Shown in pieces: positions 29,595-41,516 of a stretch of DNA of 42,502 bases (its first letter is position 1; the number at the start of each line of letters is the position of its first letter). The notes under the pieces were generated by a model, which worked only from the letters and a program-made list of their open reading frames with translations, made no database searches and was not told the DNA's origin. The translations under genes were made by a program, and so were the position numbers. The stretch is from Scenedesmus sp. ARA3 (lineage: Eukaryota; Chlorophyta; Chlorophyceae; Sphaeropleales; Scenedesmaceae). The stretch is taken from positions 1 through 42,502 of the forward strand of contig RWJK01001117.1 of NCBI GenBank assembly GCA_004335835.1, given 5' to 3'.

Positions 29595-31332
29595 TTTGGT
29601 CACCTAGGCTTGCAGTGCTAGGCGAGCTGCAACCCTCGGTTGATGGGGGACAGTTGATATGCAACATTGTGTGTGCAACAAGGATATACTGCACTGAGCG
29701 CAAGCTGCGTCCGACGCAGGCAGAGTCGTCTGCATGCCGGGTCTGCTGTGTGTGGCAGTGGCAGTCCTGCTTTGATGGAGTGCCAGGAGCGGTGCTCTCG
29801 TTTCTTGATGGCTGCTCTGTAATTGTTGAGGCATGGGTGTCGTCACATTGTAGGAACTACACCAGCTGGAGATTGACATGCCGGCATGCATGCGGGGCGG
29901 CCCCGCACTGGTTGTTGTTCCCGTCGTGTAACACACAAATTGTGGTTCAAGTAGCCATGGTGGCGGGGGCCCCTCCACGCGCGTGAGTACGCATAATTGT
30001 TGCGTCGTGCTTGAAACATGTGTTCAATGCAAGTCTTCACCCTGCATTGAGCCTCTGTTGGCCCTCCAGCTGGTGCAGTACCGGCAGGCAGCAGGTGCTG
30101 CACCTCAGGTACAGCAGTGCTGTACAGGCTGTACAGTACTGTCAGGCAGCTGTGGCCTGCCACAGGTGTACAGCATGTGGAGGCACCTGTGAGGCAGTAC
30201 AAAGGTTATTTTGCGGATGTGGTGCTCAAAGGGTTCGAGAACAGCTGCCCTGCCCGTAGCGGCAATGGATGGCCAGCATGAACGTGGCTGATCATTGTGT
30301 GTCATGTTGACACTGCCGAGCTACAAGGCAGCGTCAACAAAGGCATGGGGCTTGACATGACGATACAGCAGCACACTAAGAGCAGGGTTGGCGTAGGGCG
30401 AGCTGCGAGGTTACTATAAACGCCGCGTGTGCAGGCTGAGCTTCACTGTGGCAGCATATCGTTGCTGGCTGGTCGAAGGCCAGTCAACAGGCACGAAGAT
30501 TAGAGTTGGATGTGCTGTTTTCATGAAGAAGGGTGAAGCGTGACGGCAACCTGGTGTTACTTGTCCCTCTTTCTCTCTCTCTCAATGCAGAAGCTCGCGC
30601 ACGACCTGCCAGTGTGAACAGCTGAAAACAAGTCCCGATCACACATATATACATTTCAAGGCTGGTAAGGGCTTTTCGGGGCCACCGGTGCAGGCATCTT
30701 CAGGTTAGAAGTCGAAGAGCCGGCACTGTGTGCGCCTGGTCATTGCAGGGGGTGCTGTGCCGACCGTGCTCAGCTGGGAATTATGACTACTTCTTAGAAG
30801 CTGTACGTTTGGCTGAAGATGATTGAATGCATAGACGGTAGACAACACCCAGCACCGCGAGTACATATGCCGACAGGTCTTCCTAGCAGACGCTGCTCTG
30901 CTGTAGTTATAGCACACCGCATTTGATCGAAGGTAACGGCGTTACTGGCCCGTTCGGCGTTGCGTACCAGGTGAGCTGCCCCGCTGTGCAGCCTGCCCCG
31001 CAGACAAAGCATAGCAGCTTAAAGCCAGCGACAACCAGGTACAACAAGCTTGAAACATGCGAGCATACAGCATTGAACGGCGGGGGGTGACTGCGAAGCC
31101 CTGGTGACGGATGCCGAGTTGATCACCCACGAGTTCTGTGGCCTGATGGCTCAATGCCCTCCCATTCAATGTAGAATGGCTCACTCACAATTTATGTTGG
31201 CAGCTTGCCCTGCGTGGTGCTGTGAGAACGAGCCTGAAGTCGTGACCATCGTCAGCATGGCAGCCATGCAAGCAGGCAAGCCCACGTAAACTACTATTTA
31301 CACTAGATTGATTGCTTTGCTTTGCAGACGCG
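29595..31332. other. TRM732 3' UTR and spacer
   Basis: No coding exon chain is recognised. It contains the TGTAA at 29818, a second one near 29925, and a cluster of TGTAC-containing palindromes at 30109-30180, including GTACAGCAGTGCTGTAC at 30109-30125. An acceptor-like TTTGCTTTGCAG just before 31328 suggests that the next gene has a 5' UTR exon in this stretch, which I could not place. Confidence 0.4.
29818..29822 (+). terminator. TGTAA polyadenylation signal, TRM732-like gene
   Basis: First TGTAA after the TAG stop at 29592-29594, 224 bases downstream. Confidence 0.5.
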
Positions 31333-32810
31333 ATGCCGTCTCACCGTGTCAGCGCTGGCAGCACAACCGGGTCAGGCTTGGCCACCTCAACACAACAGGT
31401 TAGTAGCTTTCAACGCACCTGAATAAGATGAACATTGTGGCCCCACGGCTGTCAGTTTGGTGCTGTGCCCACCGTGAGCTGTCACACCCGCCCTAGTCAC
31501 GCGCCCTCCCTGCAAGCATGTCGTTTTGGGGTAACTTGCGTGTGCAGCATCGAGTTAAACTGCTGTCACAACTAGGCTAAACCTAAACATCTACAAACCA
31601 GCGGACGCTGTAGGTTTGCTCCTGCAAATAGTGCCACCAACGTTGCATGCCTGTTGCGGGCGTGTCTGTGCCTTGCGTACGTGTTTGCAGACGTGCCTGC
31701 TAAAACGTCACGTTCAAGATAGTGAGTTCGAGTTCAGCCCTGCAGTAAAGGTCGCAAGGACCGTCCAGTACGTGCAGCAGCAGCACCAGGGGTGTGACAT
31801 GAGCGCCAACAACTTGGCAGCAGCTGCATCAGCATCAGCAGACTCTGCCCCAACCAATGCTGAGCAGTCCGTCACTGCTGGCAGCAGTAGACAGCTCAGC
31901 AGGGTGGCAGGGAGCCTCACCTACGAGCAGTCGCTTGCTTCGCCAAGGCGCCTGGCGCCATATCCTGCAGCCCCTAGCTGCAGCGCAGAGTGCAGCAGCA
32001 TGGGTGAGCCAGAAACCTCTGCGTCATCACCGCTGGATGATGACGAGGATGCAGCAAAGCTGATGGAGCTGCTGCAGCTGGTGCAGCAGCACAGGCGGGA
32101 GCTGGAGCAGCAGCCTGGCGGTCTGTCTGTGAGTGGGCGGTCCCATAGGGTTGAGATGCCTTCAACATGAGTTTTCCAGTAATGACAGCAAGCCTGGCCA
32201 GCAATGCCTGGAAATCATTACTAGCATGTTACTCTTCAAATCACAACAGCAGTATTGAGCAGGAAGGAGTTAGCCATGTCATGGTGCACGGCTGTGCAAT
32301 CAGTTTTCAGGCAGTCAGTTATTCAGCTTTACCTGCGTTATACATCCATGCAAGCCCTGACGCGACGCCTGTGCCCCTGCTGGTTTGACTGCACTTGCTG
32401 CCACGCATATACATCAGGATGCGGTGCTCGGAACAGCGCTCACAGACACAGACGCCGCACTCAACATGGCACTCTCAGCCATGTCACTTGCCACAACAAT
32501 GTGTGACAATGGCAGCCCAGAAGCAGCAGACAAGGCGCTTGAATTTGCTGAGCAGGCACTGACAATGACAGTGCAGCGCCTGGCTAAGGCTCAGTTGATG
32601 GTGCTGCACAAAGTTGAGCAGCAGCAGGATCAGGGAGTGGCACTACCGGCACCAGCAGCAGACATTGCACGGAGCCTGGCTGCAACAGTGGCATCAGCCG
32701 GCGCTGGCAGCAGCAGCAGTGCAGCGCAGGAGCGGCAGGATACTGCGGCCGTGCAGGACACAAAGGAGGAAGGAATTGAGGCGAGCAGTGGCAATGCTGG
32801 GGACAACTGA
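31333..32810 (+). CDS. protein of unknown function, C-terminal helices
   Basis: Not recognised. Exons 31333-31398, 31691-32128 and 32418-32810 join in phase 0 to 298 residues. The donors CAG|GTTAGT and TCT|GTGAGT are strong. After a Ser/Thr-rich start come QDSEFEFSPAVKVART, a long Ser/Ala-rich linker and an acidic DDDEDAAKLMELLQLVQQHRREL helix that continues across the last splice site. The final part is helical (about residues 170-245, with ALEFAEQALTM and KAQLMVLHKVE), followed by an Ala/Ser tail. No signal peptide, membrane segment or zinc motif is seen. An intron acceptor directly precedes the start region, so the 5' UTR, or further coding sequence, is probably split. The helix crossing the splice junction supports the model; function is unknown. 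Confidence 0.55.
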
Positions 32811-32845
32811 CAGATGGCAGGATACTGCGGCCGTGCAGAACACAA
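32734..32845 (+). repeat. 30-bp duplication across the end of the coding region (offset 82)
   Basis: 32734-32763 (last exon) recurs at 32816-32845 just after the TGA, at 29 of 30 positions. It includes GGCAGGATACTGCGGCCGTG. The stop codon lies between the two copies. Confidence 0.9.
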
Positions 32846-32985
32846 CTGACGGATTAGCTTCAGGGACCAGCCTCAGCAGCAGCAGCTGCTGGCATTGTCA
32901 GCATGGCTCTACCGACACTGCAGGCGATTCCAGCGCAATAGCCTGATCGTTTTGGAGTGCATGCCGGTTCAAGCATCCGTGTCCA

Positions 32986-32990
32986 TGTAA
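32986..32990 (+). terminator. TGTAA polyadenylation signal, gene 31333-32810
   Basis: TGTAA 176 bases after the TGA stop at 32808-32810. Confidence 0.5.
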
Positions 32991-34697
32991 GGGGAGGGAT
33001 TGCGCCAGTCATTGTGAACAGGCAGCTGCATTTCTTGCCGGTGGAACAAGGCAGTGTGTGTGCGTGCGCTTGAATGGGGTTCAGCATGCATGGTTTTGAA
33101 TGCGCAGTGCTTCGCCAGCTTTCTGACATGCATTACAGTCATGAGTCGCCCCGTTGCAAGATAGATGGAAGCCGCAGCGCTTGGGCGTGGCTTCCATCTC
33201 TCTTTGGGTGTGCTTGACGAGTGCCGCCTGAAGGGCTGCCACACCTAAGCCCAGCAGCTGCCAACGACTCAAACAAAATGCTTTCAGCTGTTTTGCTACC
33301 ACTTTGCTGCATGTTTCGACTGTGTGGAGGGGTGTAGTTTCGTGACTCGTGGTGCCCCGGTGGACATCTTGGTTTGCCAAGTGTTCTGCGGTTGGGATCC
33401 AGACGGTGCTGCTGCGTTGGCCTGTGTACACCTGCAAGGTGAACAGGAAACCCGCAGCGACTGCTGATTCTGTGGCAGCAGGCTTAGGCAGGGTTGCAGT
33501 GGTTTAGGATACACCTGCCCTGCATGGTACTGCATGGATCCTCACAAACGCACACTGCATGTGCCTTGCTGCCATGGCAGCGGGCTGCAATTGCCGGCCA
33601 TCAGTGCGTTGGTGCTCTGTTGCCCTGTGCTCGGGGTGCGTGTCTTTTAGTGGTTTGCTTCGTTTTCTCTTCTCTGCAGATGCTATGCCCGTAGGGTGTG
33701 CATCCTTAACCTCATCCCCTTTATGCTGGCAAGGTGGGACACTACAGTAGCAGCAGGCCGTCATGCGTGTGTGTGTGAGTGTGGCAAAGCAGCAGCATGT
33801 GTTCCCCCTCTGCATGTGCACTGCATGGGATGCATAGCGCTGTCCCTCCAAAAAAGAATGCTGTGCAAGGCCACCTCGGGCTGTTTGCAAGCATGGCACA
33901 GCAGGGATTTGTGCTGCTTGCAGTAATGTGTTGTGCGAGGTTGCATACAACTTCACCAATTGCTCCGACGCACCTGATGCGGCATGCATAGACCTCAAAG
34001 CTTGAGTTTGAGTTAGGCCGTCAGTGCCTACATGCACGGAACCTTAGAGAGCCTTCTGGCAGCGAGTTGTGCAGTGTGGGGTTGTGTTACTGCTGTCTGA
34101 ATCGCAGGATCAGGCGCACTGCCTACCTGCCGTGGGTTGCATTTGGTTGAGCAGCATTGGCTGTTCCCAACACCACCCGCTGCTATGCAGCCCCTTTGGT
34201 GCACTGTTCTGGCGGTTCTGCACGCACTGCGCTTTGCCACCATATGCCTGAAGGGCTACGGTTAACCCTGGCTGCAGGAGATTGACTGAGTTTGACTGCC
34301 TGCAGGAGCTGCACGAGCAGCACATGTTGGATCATAGATGAGCTGCTGCAGCAGCAGAGCTCACTGCAAGCCCATGGTTGTGAACGTCGGCGCATGTGCG
34401 CTGTGCATGCCGTGGCCTGGTAAGACAGTACTTGTCTGCATTAATGTCTATGGTTGGGCGCAGGATGCACGTGTCAGTCGTGTCTGTTGTGCCTGGGAGG
34501 ACAACCTCCTTCTGCACCAAATGCCATACTATCAGGCTGCAGCCTGCTGCCTTTTGACTACGGGGAATGTGGGTTTGACAGAGATATTGTGTGTGCGTGT
34601 GCCGCGGTCTCTGTGTGTGTGCGACCAGAGAAGAGAGCATCCAGCAGCAATATGCCTTGTTCAGCTGCTGATGCTGTGGCAACACCCTTGCGTGGGT

Positions 34698-34823
34698 GTT
34701 GGATGCGGAAGGTTTGAAGCCGAATGTTGGTGCGGTGGGTTGGATGCAGAAGGACGAATGCAGAATGTTGGAGGCGGAAAGTTGGATTCAGAAGGTCGAG
34801 TCCACCAGGTTGCATGCAGAAAG
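34698..34823. repeat. degenerate 41-bp tandem repeat (3-4 units)
   Basis: GTTGGATGCGGAAGG at 34698, GTTGGATGCAGAAGG at 34739, GTTGGATTCAGAAGG at 34780 and GTTGCATGCAGAAAG at 34809 head successive units spaced 41, 41 and 29 bases. The intervening sequence (GAATGTTGG) is also partly shared. Confidence 0.75.
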
Positions 34824-35288
34824 CCGCTTGATGGTGTGGTGTTCACACCTACCATGCAGATGAACGAACTCAGAGCCCAAACCTGCTGAGCTGCCATGCA
34901 CGTGTGCCATTGTACGTGGCTGTTGTTTGTGTTCGCGGAGCTCCAGCTGTGTGGCTGTGCTCCAGATGCTGCGCACACTGTTGTGCGCCGTGAAACAACC
35001 ACCACATTATCACTACCACCATGAAGGGAGTCTGCTGGTTTTCTTGCGGTTGCTGCATGTTCTTGAATGATATGCTTGTTGTGCAGCACAATTGCGTCTG
35101 ACCATCAGGAGGATGCAGATCACTCAACTCTGAGTTGACGATTAGCACCGAACTCAATGATGCGTCAGCTGCTGGGGTATGAGTTCTGCCAGAAGCAGGA
35201 TGAGTGCATCTATGCCACGATTTCATTGTGCGGCCTGACAGCAGGGCACGCCATTTGATCATCGTGTGGTGTATGCATTGCCTTTTCA

Positions 35289-35467
35289 TGCCGAGTCAGA
35301 TGGTCACATCATCTTCAGCTGCCCTGGTTGTGGGGTTCCGATGCTCTGTCTGCTGGTTTGCTGACGTCGCTGAATGCACTGCTTTGTATGCCGAGTCAGA
35401 TGGTCACAGCATCGTCAGCTGCCCTGGTTGTGAGGTCCCGATGCTCTGTCTGCTGGTTTGCTGACGT
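35289..35467 (+). repeat. 103-bp tandem duplication with Cys-containing frame
   Basis: 35289-35364 and 35392-35467 share nearly the whole text from ATGCCGAGTCAGATGGTCAC to CTGGTTTGCTGACGT. In one frame both encode AESDGH, then SCPGC-x-VPMLCLLVC and a stop. Confidence 0.85.
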
Positions 35468-36513
35468 CCGTGACATATGCTGTAGGCCGTGCGTCATGCC
35501 AGGGTGATTATATGCATGTGCTGCTTCATGGTTGGCAGCTCAGCGTGCTTATGCACACCTTGTATGTGCAGGTACGCGGTTGCACGGGGCTCAGCATTAC
35601 TGGTTGTGCTGATGTTCGCACAAGGTCAGCAAGACCACAACTATCATAGCGATGGCAACAGCGCATCGCATTCGCTTGCTCTACAGGGTGATCTTTCATA
35701 GGCTGTGCCATCGCCAGCCAGCAACCATGGTCTGCAGCTGGTGCCTCTGTTGTGCATATGCTCCTGCAGCAGCAGCAGCACGTCAAACATGCACCAAGTA
35801 CCAAGAGAAGGGCGATTTGATTATGCAGCCGGCTTGCACCAGTTCTGTTTATGTGGCGTGCGGACTGGCAGCACACACTGGTGCAAGAGTGGGTCAACTG
35901 CCGGCAGCATTGCAGGCACAAGTAACAACAGCGGCAGGATCCACCGCTGCTATTTCATCAGCCGTTGAGCTGCTGCCTTTGACGGCAGCAGTATGCGATG
36001 TACCGCACCACAGATGGTACCATCAGCATCAAAGAGTGGTTCTGTGCTGTGCTGGGTTTGAACATGGTGTCAGACTTGGGTCAAGGGTGATGCACCAGTC
36101 ACCTGGCGGTGTGAAGCTGCAGTCTTGCGGCGCGCACTGCACACGTCCACTTCTCATTAGACAACTCGAGCAGCTGCAGGGCTGGCGCCATTTTGCACTG
36201 TCAGCTGGGTTTGACTGTGTAACAAATGTCGTACACCTATGCACATGAGTAGGCTAGTTAGCACTGCGGTGCAGCAAGCCAACAACCGGGGCCGGAAGAT
36301 GAGCGCATTCGCCAACCTTTGGCCTTCAACTTACCAACTTCAATGAGACACAACTGCAGCTGCTGTGGTGACAGAGAGTTGCAAGAGTACTTTGAGGAGA
36401 TGCACCCCACAAGAAAACCAAATAAGCTCAGCAAGACTCAGACACACAGTCTGTGTGTCACATACACGAGCAAATCAACCCATTCCTGGCTCAACAGCCA
36501 GTTGACTGCCACA

Positions 36514-36586
36514 TCAGCGCATGCCAAGCAGCCGCGGGTGCAGGGCTGCATCGTCCTCATCTAGATCTGTCCCCTCATCGGACTCT

Positions 36587-36622
<36 letters not shown>

Positions 36623-39600
36623 CCGCCTAGCACGCCACCTGCTGCTGCATGTGACGCGTCATCAGCGTCATGCTCTGCCATCCAGTGACGCGGCTGCTGC
36701 CGCCGGCTCTGCCGCTGCCGCTGCCGCTCATATGCACGCTGCTCCTGCTGCTCTGCAGCCGCTACTGCGGGCGCAACAGGTTGCTCCAGCACTTGAGGCG
36801 CTGCGTGGTACTGCAAGTGCTGTTGAAACTGCTGGTGATGCTGCTGTATTTGCTGCTGGTGCTGCTGCTGTAGGTGCCCTGCCATATGCTGCCTTTGCTG
36901 CTGCTGGTGCTGGTGCTGCTGCTGCTGCTGGGGGTGGGGGTGCAGATGCTGCTGCTCTGGCCTCATTATCGGCTGCCCTCGCTGTTGCTCTGCTTCTTCT
37001 GTTGCAGCCCTGTACCTAGCAAGGGCCTCCTCATAGCCCAGCCTTGCTGCTAACTCTGCATCAGTCAAGCCCGCATCCGGCTGATCCACCTGAGCAAACA
37101 CAAGGCAGTTGCCGCGGCGCAATGAGGCCCACGCTGCTGATGCTGCGCACAAGAGCCACTTAGACAGGAGCAGCAGCACAGCAAACATGCATAGTGCAGC
37201 ACTAGGTAGCGCCTCACTCCCTGCATGCAGCACTGCTGCATGACCAGCACGGAACGTCCTCTGCTGCAATGCTACAGTGTAAGAGAGCAGCCATACTCTC
37301 ATCTGCTTTACATGCTAAAAAAACTCTGCAAACTCCATGTTAGCAGCCATACACGCACCTGCCCCTGAAGATACTGTTGGCTGCACCACCGGTACCGCCC
37401 CAGCAGCTCATGCAAGTGGCCAAGCCCTGTGCTAAGCAGCTCAGCCAGCGGCCGAGTCGCAGCATCAACAACGGCTGCTGCTGCTGCTGCTGCCAATGGA
37501 CTGCTGTGTCCGCTTGGTGCAGCTGCTAAGCTTGCTCCGCTGCTGCCGATGCTACTGCTGCTGCTTGCATTGGAGGCAGCGCTACCATTGTAGGGTGCCC
37601 GCACTGCAGCCGCTTCTGCAGGCGCGTCTGCAGCTCGATCACTGCTGTTGCCCTCAGCTGCAGCATGCGCAGCTGCTGCTGCCGTGCCGGGCTGTTGCTG
37701 TGCTGCTGTGCTGTTGTTTGCAGCTGCAAGTACATCTGCTGCAGCTGCCTGCAGCTGTTGAGTGTCCAGCTGGAGCGCCATAAGGGCGAATGCTGCATCC
37801 CGCTGCTCCCAGCGGTCTCCGCTGGTCAGCAGCAGCCTCACTAGCGGCTGCACACCATGCTCCTGCATGGCGCAACGAAACACAGAGCAAGCGCGCATTG
37901 CTGACGACATTTGTTTTCGGAGGCCCTACCTTGCATCACCTAAGGTGGTTTGGGAGTGCCTCCCTCCTCTGGGTTCACCTCTTGCTGGGAAAAACGTGTA
38001 CTTGATTGATTGATTGACCTTGCATCAGCAGCACCGCCCCCTGACGCATAGAGCATGGGCAAGATGTGATTCAGTAGGTTAATGCTGGTTACTTGACTGG
38101 GTGGTATTGCCAGACAGGTCATGTGCACATGCAATGTGCACGGTGCCAACAGCTGGCGTTCGTGCGCTGTCTGCAACTTTGACAAACAGCAAAGCGTTTT
38201 GGGCAGCAGCCAGCACACAGCCAGCGACACTGGCGCACCACTCCGCACATCCGCCACAAAACACAACCGCAGGAGTTGCTCTCAGCAGCACAAAAGACGA
38301 CGCAGTATGTGCTTGATGCACTGCACTCCGTCAATCGTCACCTGCAGGACAGCAACCACAGCTGTGTTGCTCTCACTACTGTCCTCACCTTGAGCCAAGC
38401 CTTCACTTCTGCTGCTTCCGCCAGGGTGGCCAGGGCCACAGCAGCCCTGTCCCTGTGGAATCCCACTGCCGCCTTGTCCCTGCTGACCAGCTGCAGCAGC
38501 GCCTGCACTGCACCCGCCTTCCACAGCAGCTGCCGCGAGGAGTGCACATGCAGGCAGACCTTGTACACCACCTGCCACACCAGCAAAGTTGAGCAGATTG
38601 ACAACAGGAGACGAGGGCTTCATCAGCATACGTTTGAATGATGCTGTGTGCTTGACACAGGTGCATTTTGGCTAGAACCGTCAGGTCAAGAGACTTCTGC
38701 TGCCTTTGTCGTTCCATTCTTGGAGCAGATCACCCCATCATTAAGGCTGGCACTGCACAAGACAGCATGCTGCTCCACTCTCACCTCAATGGCACTGCTG
38801 CATCAGCCGCCACGCATCATGTCCCGCATACCAAGCCTTTCGAACAAACACATCATTACGTGCACACAACTCAGCACCACACCTGCAGCGCCCACTCCTG
38901 TGCATAGCTGTGTGCGCTGTTGAGCATAGCCACCAGCGGCACCACTGCTGTTGCTGCCAGCCAGGCCAGCTCCTCATCAAGGCAGCAGCAAGCCAGCAGC
39001 GAGGCAGCAGCACCCTGCCCAGCAACGCAGCAGCAGCAGCAGCACCCATGACTGTTATGTTGTGTTCTGATTAATTGCTTTGACTTGTGCAATGACCACC
39101 AGCTGTACAGCACAGCGCTGTACAGGCAACTTTCAGCCATGTGGGAGAGAAAGCCATGTAGCAGCGGCAACACAGCACATCTGCTGCATCCCAAGCCACA
39201 ACCGCTGCTGACAGCACAACAGGCACCCATCCAGGTTGTGTGTGGACGAAGAGCCCGCATCCCGTGCTATAGCACAAGGTCTGTATGCTGATGTACTGCT
39301 GACCTGCAGCTGTGGCTCTCCGGTTGCATAGCGGATGATCCACAGCAGGTCATCGAGCACTGCTGACCGCACTTCTGCCTGCGCCATCTGTGCTGCAGCG
39401 TCATCTGGGGTGCTGTCGTGCCAGCGGCGGTATTGGTAGGCCAGCAATGTGGTGGCTGTGAGGCGCTCCCGGCCGCTGTCGTTCCGCATTGTGCGGATGG
39501 CTGCAGCGACCTCGGGTTGCGTGGCTGTTGCGGCAAGTCGGCAGTTGCGGGTGGTGGTGAGGCACGTTATTGGCGTGTGGCAGAAAACGTAGTGTTGTCA

Positions 39601-41516
39601 GCAACAGTGCTGAGAGCCTGGCGCCATTCATGTTTGCATGCATTTGAGAGCCGGTGTGCAAGCACGGTGTTGCTACTGTCCGGGAGCTGCCAGCACAATG
39701 TAATGGGACAGATGTTACAGCACAGCTGCATCACAGGATGCTTACATGCCAGCTGTTGCACAGGCACTGCAGAGGGTATTGTGCAAGCAACACAGCACAA
39801 TGCACGTGCGTGATGCTGCACACCTTCTATGTCTGCCAGGCAGCAACTGGCTTCGGCGGGCAGCTGCCGGCCGTGCTGCTGCAGCCAGTCTCTGATGCTC
39901 TGCTTCAGCCAAGGCAGCCGGCACACCTGCAGCAAGCGTAGCAGCAGCTTGCTGGGCGTTAAGGTTGGCAACTCGTCTCTGCAATGCAACGTGGCTGCAA
40001 AGCCACACACAGCACACCATGCAACTTGCAGGGGGCCGCCAGTTGTCGCAGCTGCTGGGGCATGCAGCATCCGCTCGTATGCAGCATGCTACATCAACAT
40101 CACCATGTTACCCATCACGCCATGCTACATGACGTGTAGCAGCAGCTGCTGCAGCAGCTTGGTGTTGCAATGCTGGCAGAGCTGGCTGGAAATCTGGCTG
40201 CATGCTGCACACTAGTTCAAAGTGCAGTGCAGCTGCTGCCGCACAGGCTAGGCAGCAGGTGTGGCCACACGTGCTGTGCAGCCCTGCCTACCTGCGCATC
40301 CACCAGCTCCAGGTTGGTCCTGGGGCAGCGGTAGTTGCCGGCAGCCAGCCAGCGCCGCAGAGACTGCAGCGTTTACATGTGCGCGCGGCAGGCAGGATGG
40401 CAGCTGCTGAGTGGTTGCACTGCCTGCACTGCGCTGTGAGCCTGAGGTCACAAGGCATGCAGACTGCATGCATAGTGCAGGCCTGCCAGCCACCTACTAG
40501 AGAGCTGGTCAGTGGCAAGCACGTTGCTCACAGCTGGCGCAGCACGGCACTGTATTTGGAAGCCTAACACAGTTTCTTGCGCTTGCTGACTGCGTCAAAT
40601 CACTGCAATCAAGCATCACGCTTGGTGCTGCCACTGTCACTGCTGATGCTGCTGCTGGCCTCACCTGGTATTCATACACCTGGCAGAACAGCAACAGGGT
40701 TGCAGAAGTCAATTGCCGCTGTGTCAAAAGCGCTTAGAGGTTCTGGAGAATATCAGTGAGCTGGGGATGACGCCAGGCAATTGGTGTGATGCAATGCTGT
40801 CAGCCATAGCCAGCTGCCAATGCACGCCTACGCTTTGCGCACCTGGCCTGTTGCGCAGAGCACAACAGGGTCGTTTATGATTTCATATGTGATAGGGTCT
40901 TTGAAATCATCCTGCAAGACAGCATACCAACAGCTCAGCTGGACCGCCAGCCAGTGACAGCTCATCATTGGAGATGACACCAACTTGATGCAGCCGCTGC
41001 TGCTGCAATGATGAACACGCACGAAGATTCATGTAACGATGCCTAAATGCATTTCAGGTATGTGCCCGTGTGACAGGCAACACCAACCACACTCACAGGA
41101 ACATCTTCGTCCTCTGCTGTGCGCTGCCGCTGCTGCTGCTCCTGCTGGCCTGAGCGTCCTGCTGCTTGCACTGCAAACCAATACCAAGCTGCTGCACTTG
41201 CCGCTGTTCCAAAACATACACAAGCAGCTATGTGCCTCTGCATCATGCTACATCTCGATCATGCAGACAATTCCAGTTGCTCAGCATTGCTGGTGACTGG
41301 ACAGCATTCACATCACTCTGCCGGCATGTTGAGGTCCACTGCAAGCTTGCAGTCACGCTGAAAGATGATAAAAGCTGCTGTAAAAGTTCAAAGTGCAACC
41401 AGTTCAAGGTACCACGTGCTGGGGAGGTATAGGACGTTGGTAGATTGTTAAAGCGCCTGTTCATGTTCCTGGTCCTGGCATGCACTTAGCAGCAGTCGCG
41501 ACTGTGTGCAGGCCAT
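36514..41516 (-). CDS. U-box/armadillo-repeat E3 ubiquitin ligase
   Basis: Plant-type U-box ligase: the U-box recruits the E2 enzyme and the ARM repeats bind substrate (family knowledge). Exons in coding order: 41486-41516 (tentative), 41097-41170, 40843-40911, 40665-40679, 40292-40363, 39824-39926, 39304-39524, 38883-39014, 38389-38571, 38292-38341, 37979-38096, 37359-37862 and 36514-37089, about 715 residues, all phases consistent. The U-box (about residues 36-105) is FKDPITYEIINDPVV-x-TGQ, then VYEYQ from a 15-nt microexon, SLRRWLAAGNYRCPRTNLEL and LKQSIRDWLQQHG. The ARM-like part includes LLWKAGAVQALLQLVSRD, IDGVQCIKHILRRL and HGVQPLVRLLLTS-x-DRWEQRDAAFALMAL. The C-terminus is polyGln/His, then polySer and acidic. 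Uncertain points are the first exon and the weak donor at 38291 (TT|GTGCTG). Subcellular site is unknown. Confidence 0.82.
40665..40679 (-). other. 15-nt microexon inside the U-box
   Basis: CTGCCAG|GTGTATGAATACCAG|GTGAGG on the minus strand encodes VYEYQ. It supplies the T/V-Y-E-R/Y part of the U-box motif between TGQ (exon 40843-40911) and SLRRWL (exon 40292-40363). Without it the U-box would be broken. Confidence 0.8.

Larger units (their letters stand above)
32811..36513. other. spacer without a firm gene; two tandem duplications
   Basis: I could not build a reliable gene model here. Protein-like fragments on the plus strand are a short ELHEQHMLDH helix after an acceptor at about 34303, a Cys-containing frame at about 35240-35360 (VVYALPF, then SCPGCGVP) with its duplicate at 35392-35467, and a Cys-rich open frame at about 35800-35965 (FCLCGVRTG then HWCKSG). 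These might be exons of a zinc-binding protein or relics of a mobile element, but phases could not be linked. The right end contains the 3' UTR of the minus-strand U-box gene. Confidence 0.4.

Noticed and set aside
30109..30180. Cluster of GTAC palindromes as copper-response elements
   Set aside because: GTAC cores are short and frequent in this CTG/TAC-rich DNA, and no copper-related gene adjoins; kept only as a palindrome note.
37928..38027. TGATGCAAGGT present twice near a U-box gene donor, as a further junction duplication
   Set aside because: Only 11 bases match, and a stop codon lies before the second copy, so it is too short to count as a duplication.
39824..40018. Alternative U-box gene exon starting at an earlier acceptor (frame beginning RRVANL)
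   Set aside because: In phase 0 it gives an Ala-rich sequence without U-box character. The acceptor at 39927 gives LKQSIRDWLQQHG, which matches the end of a U-box.
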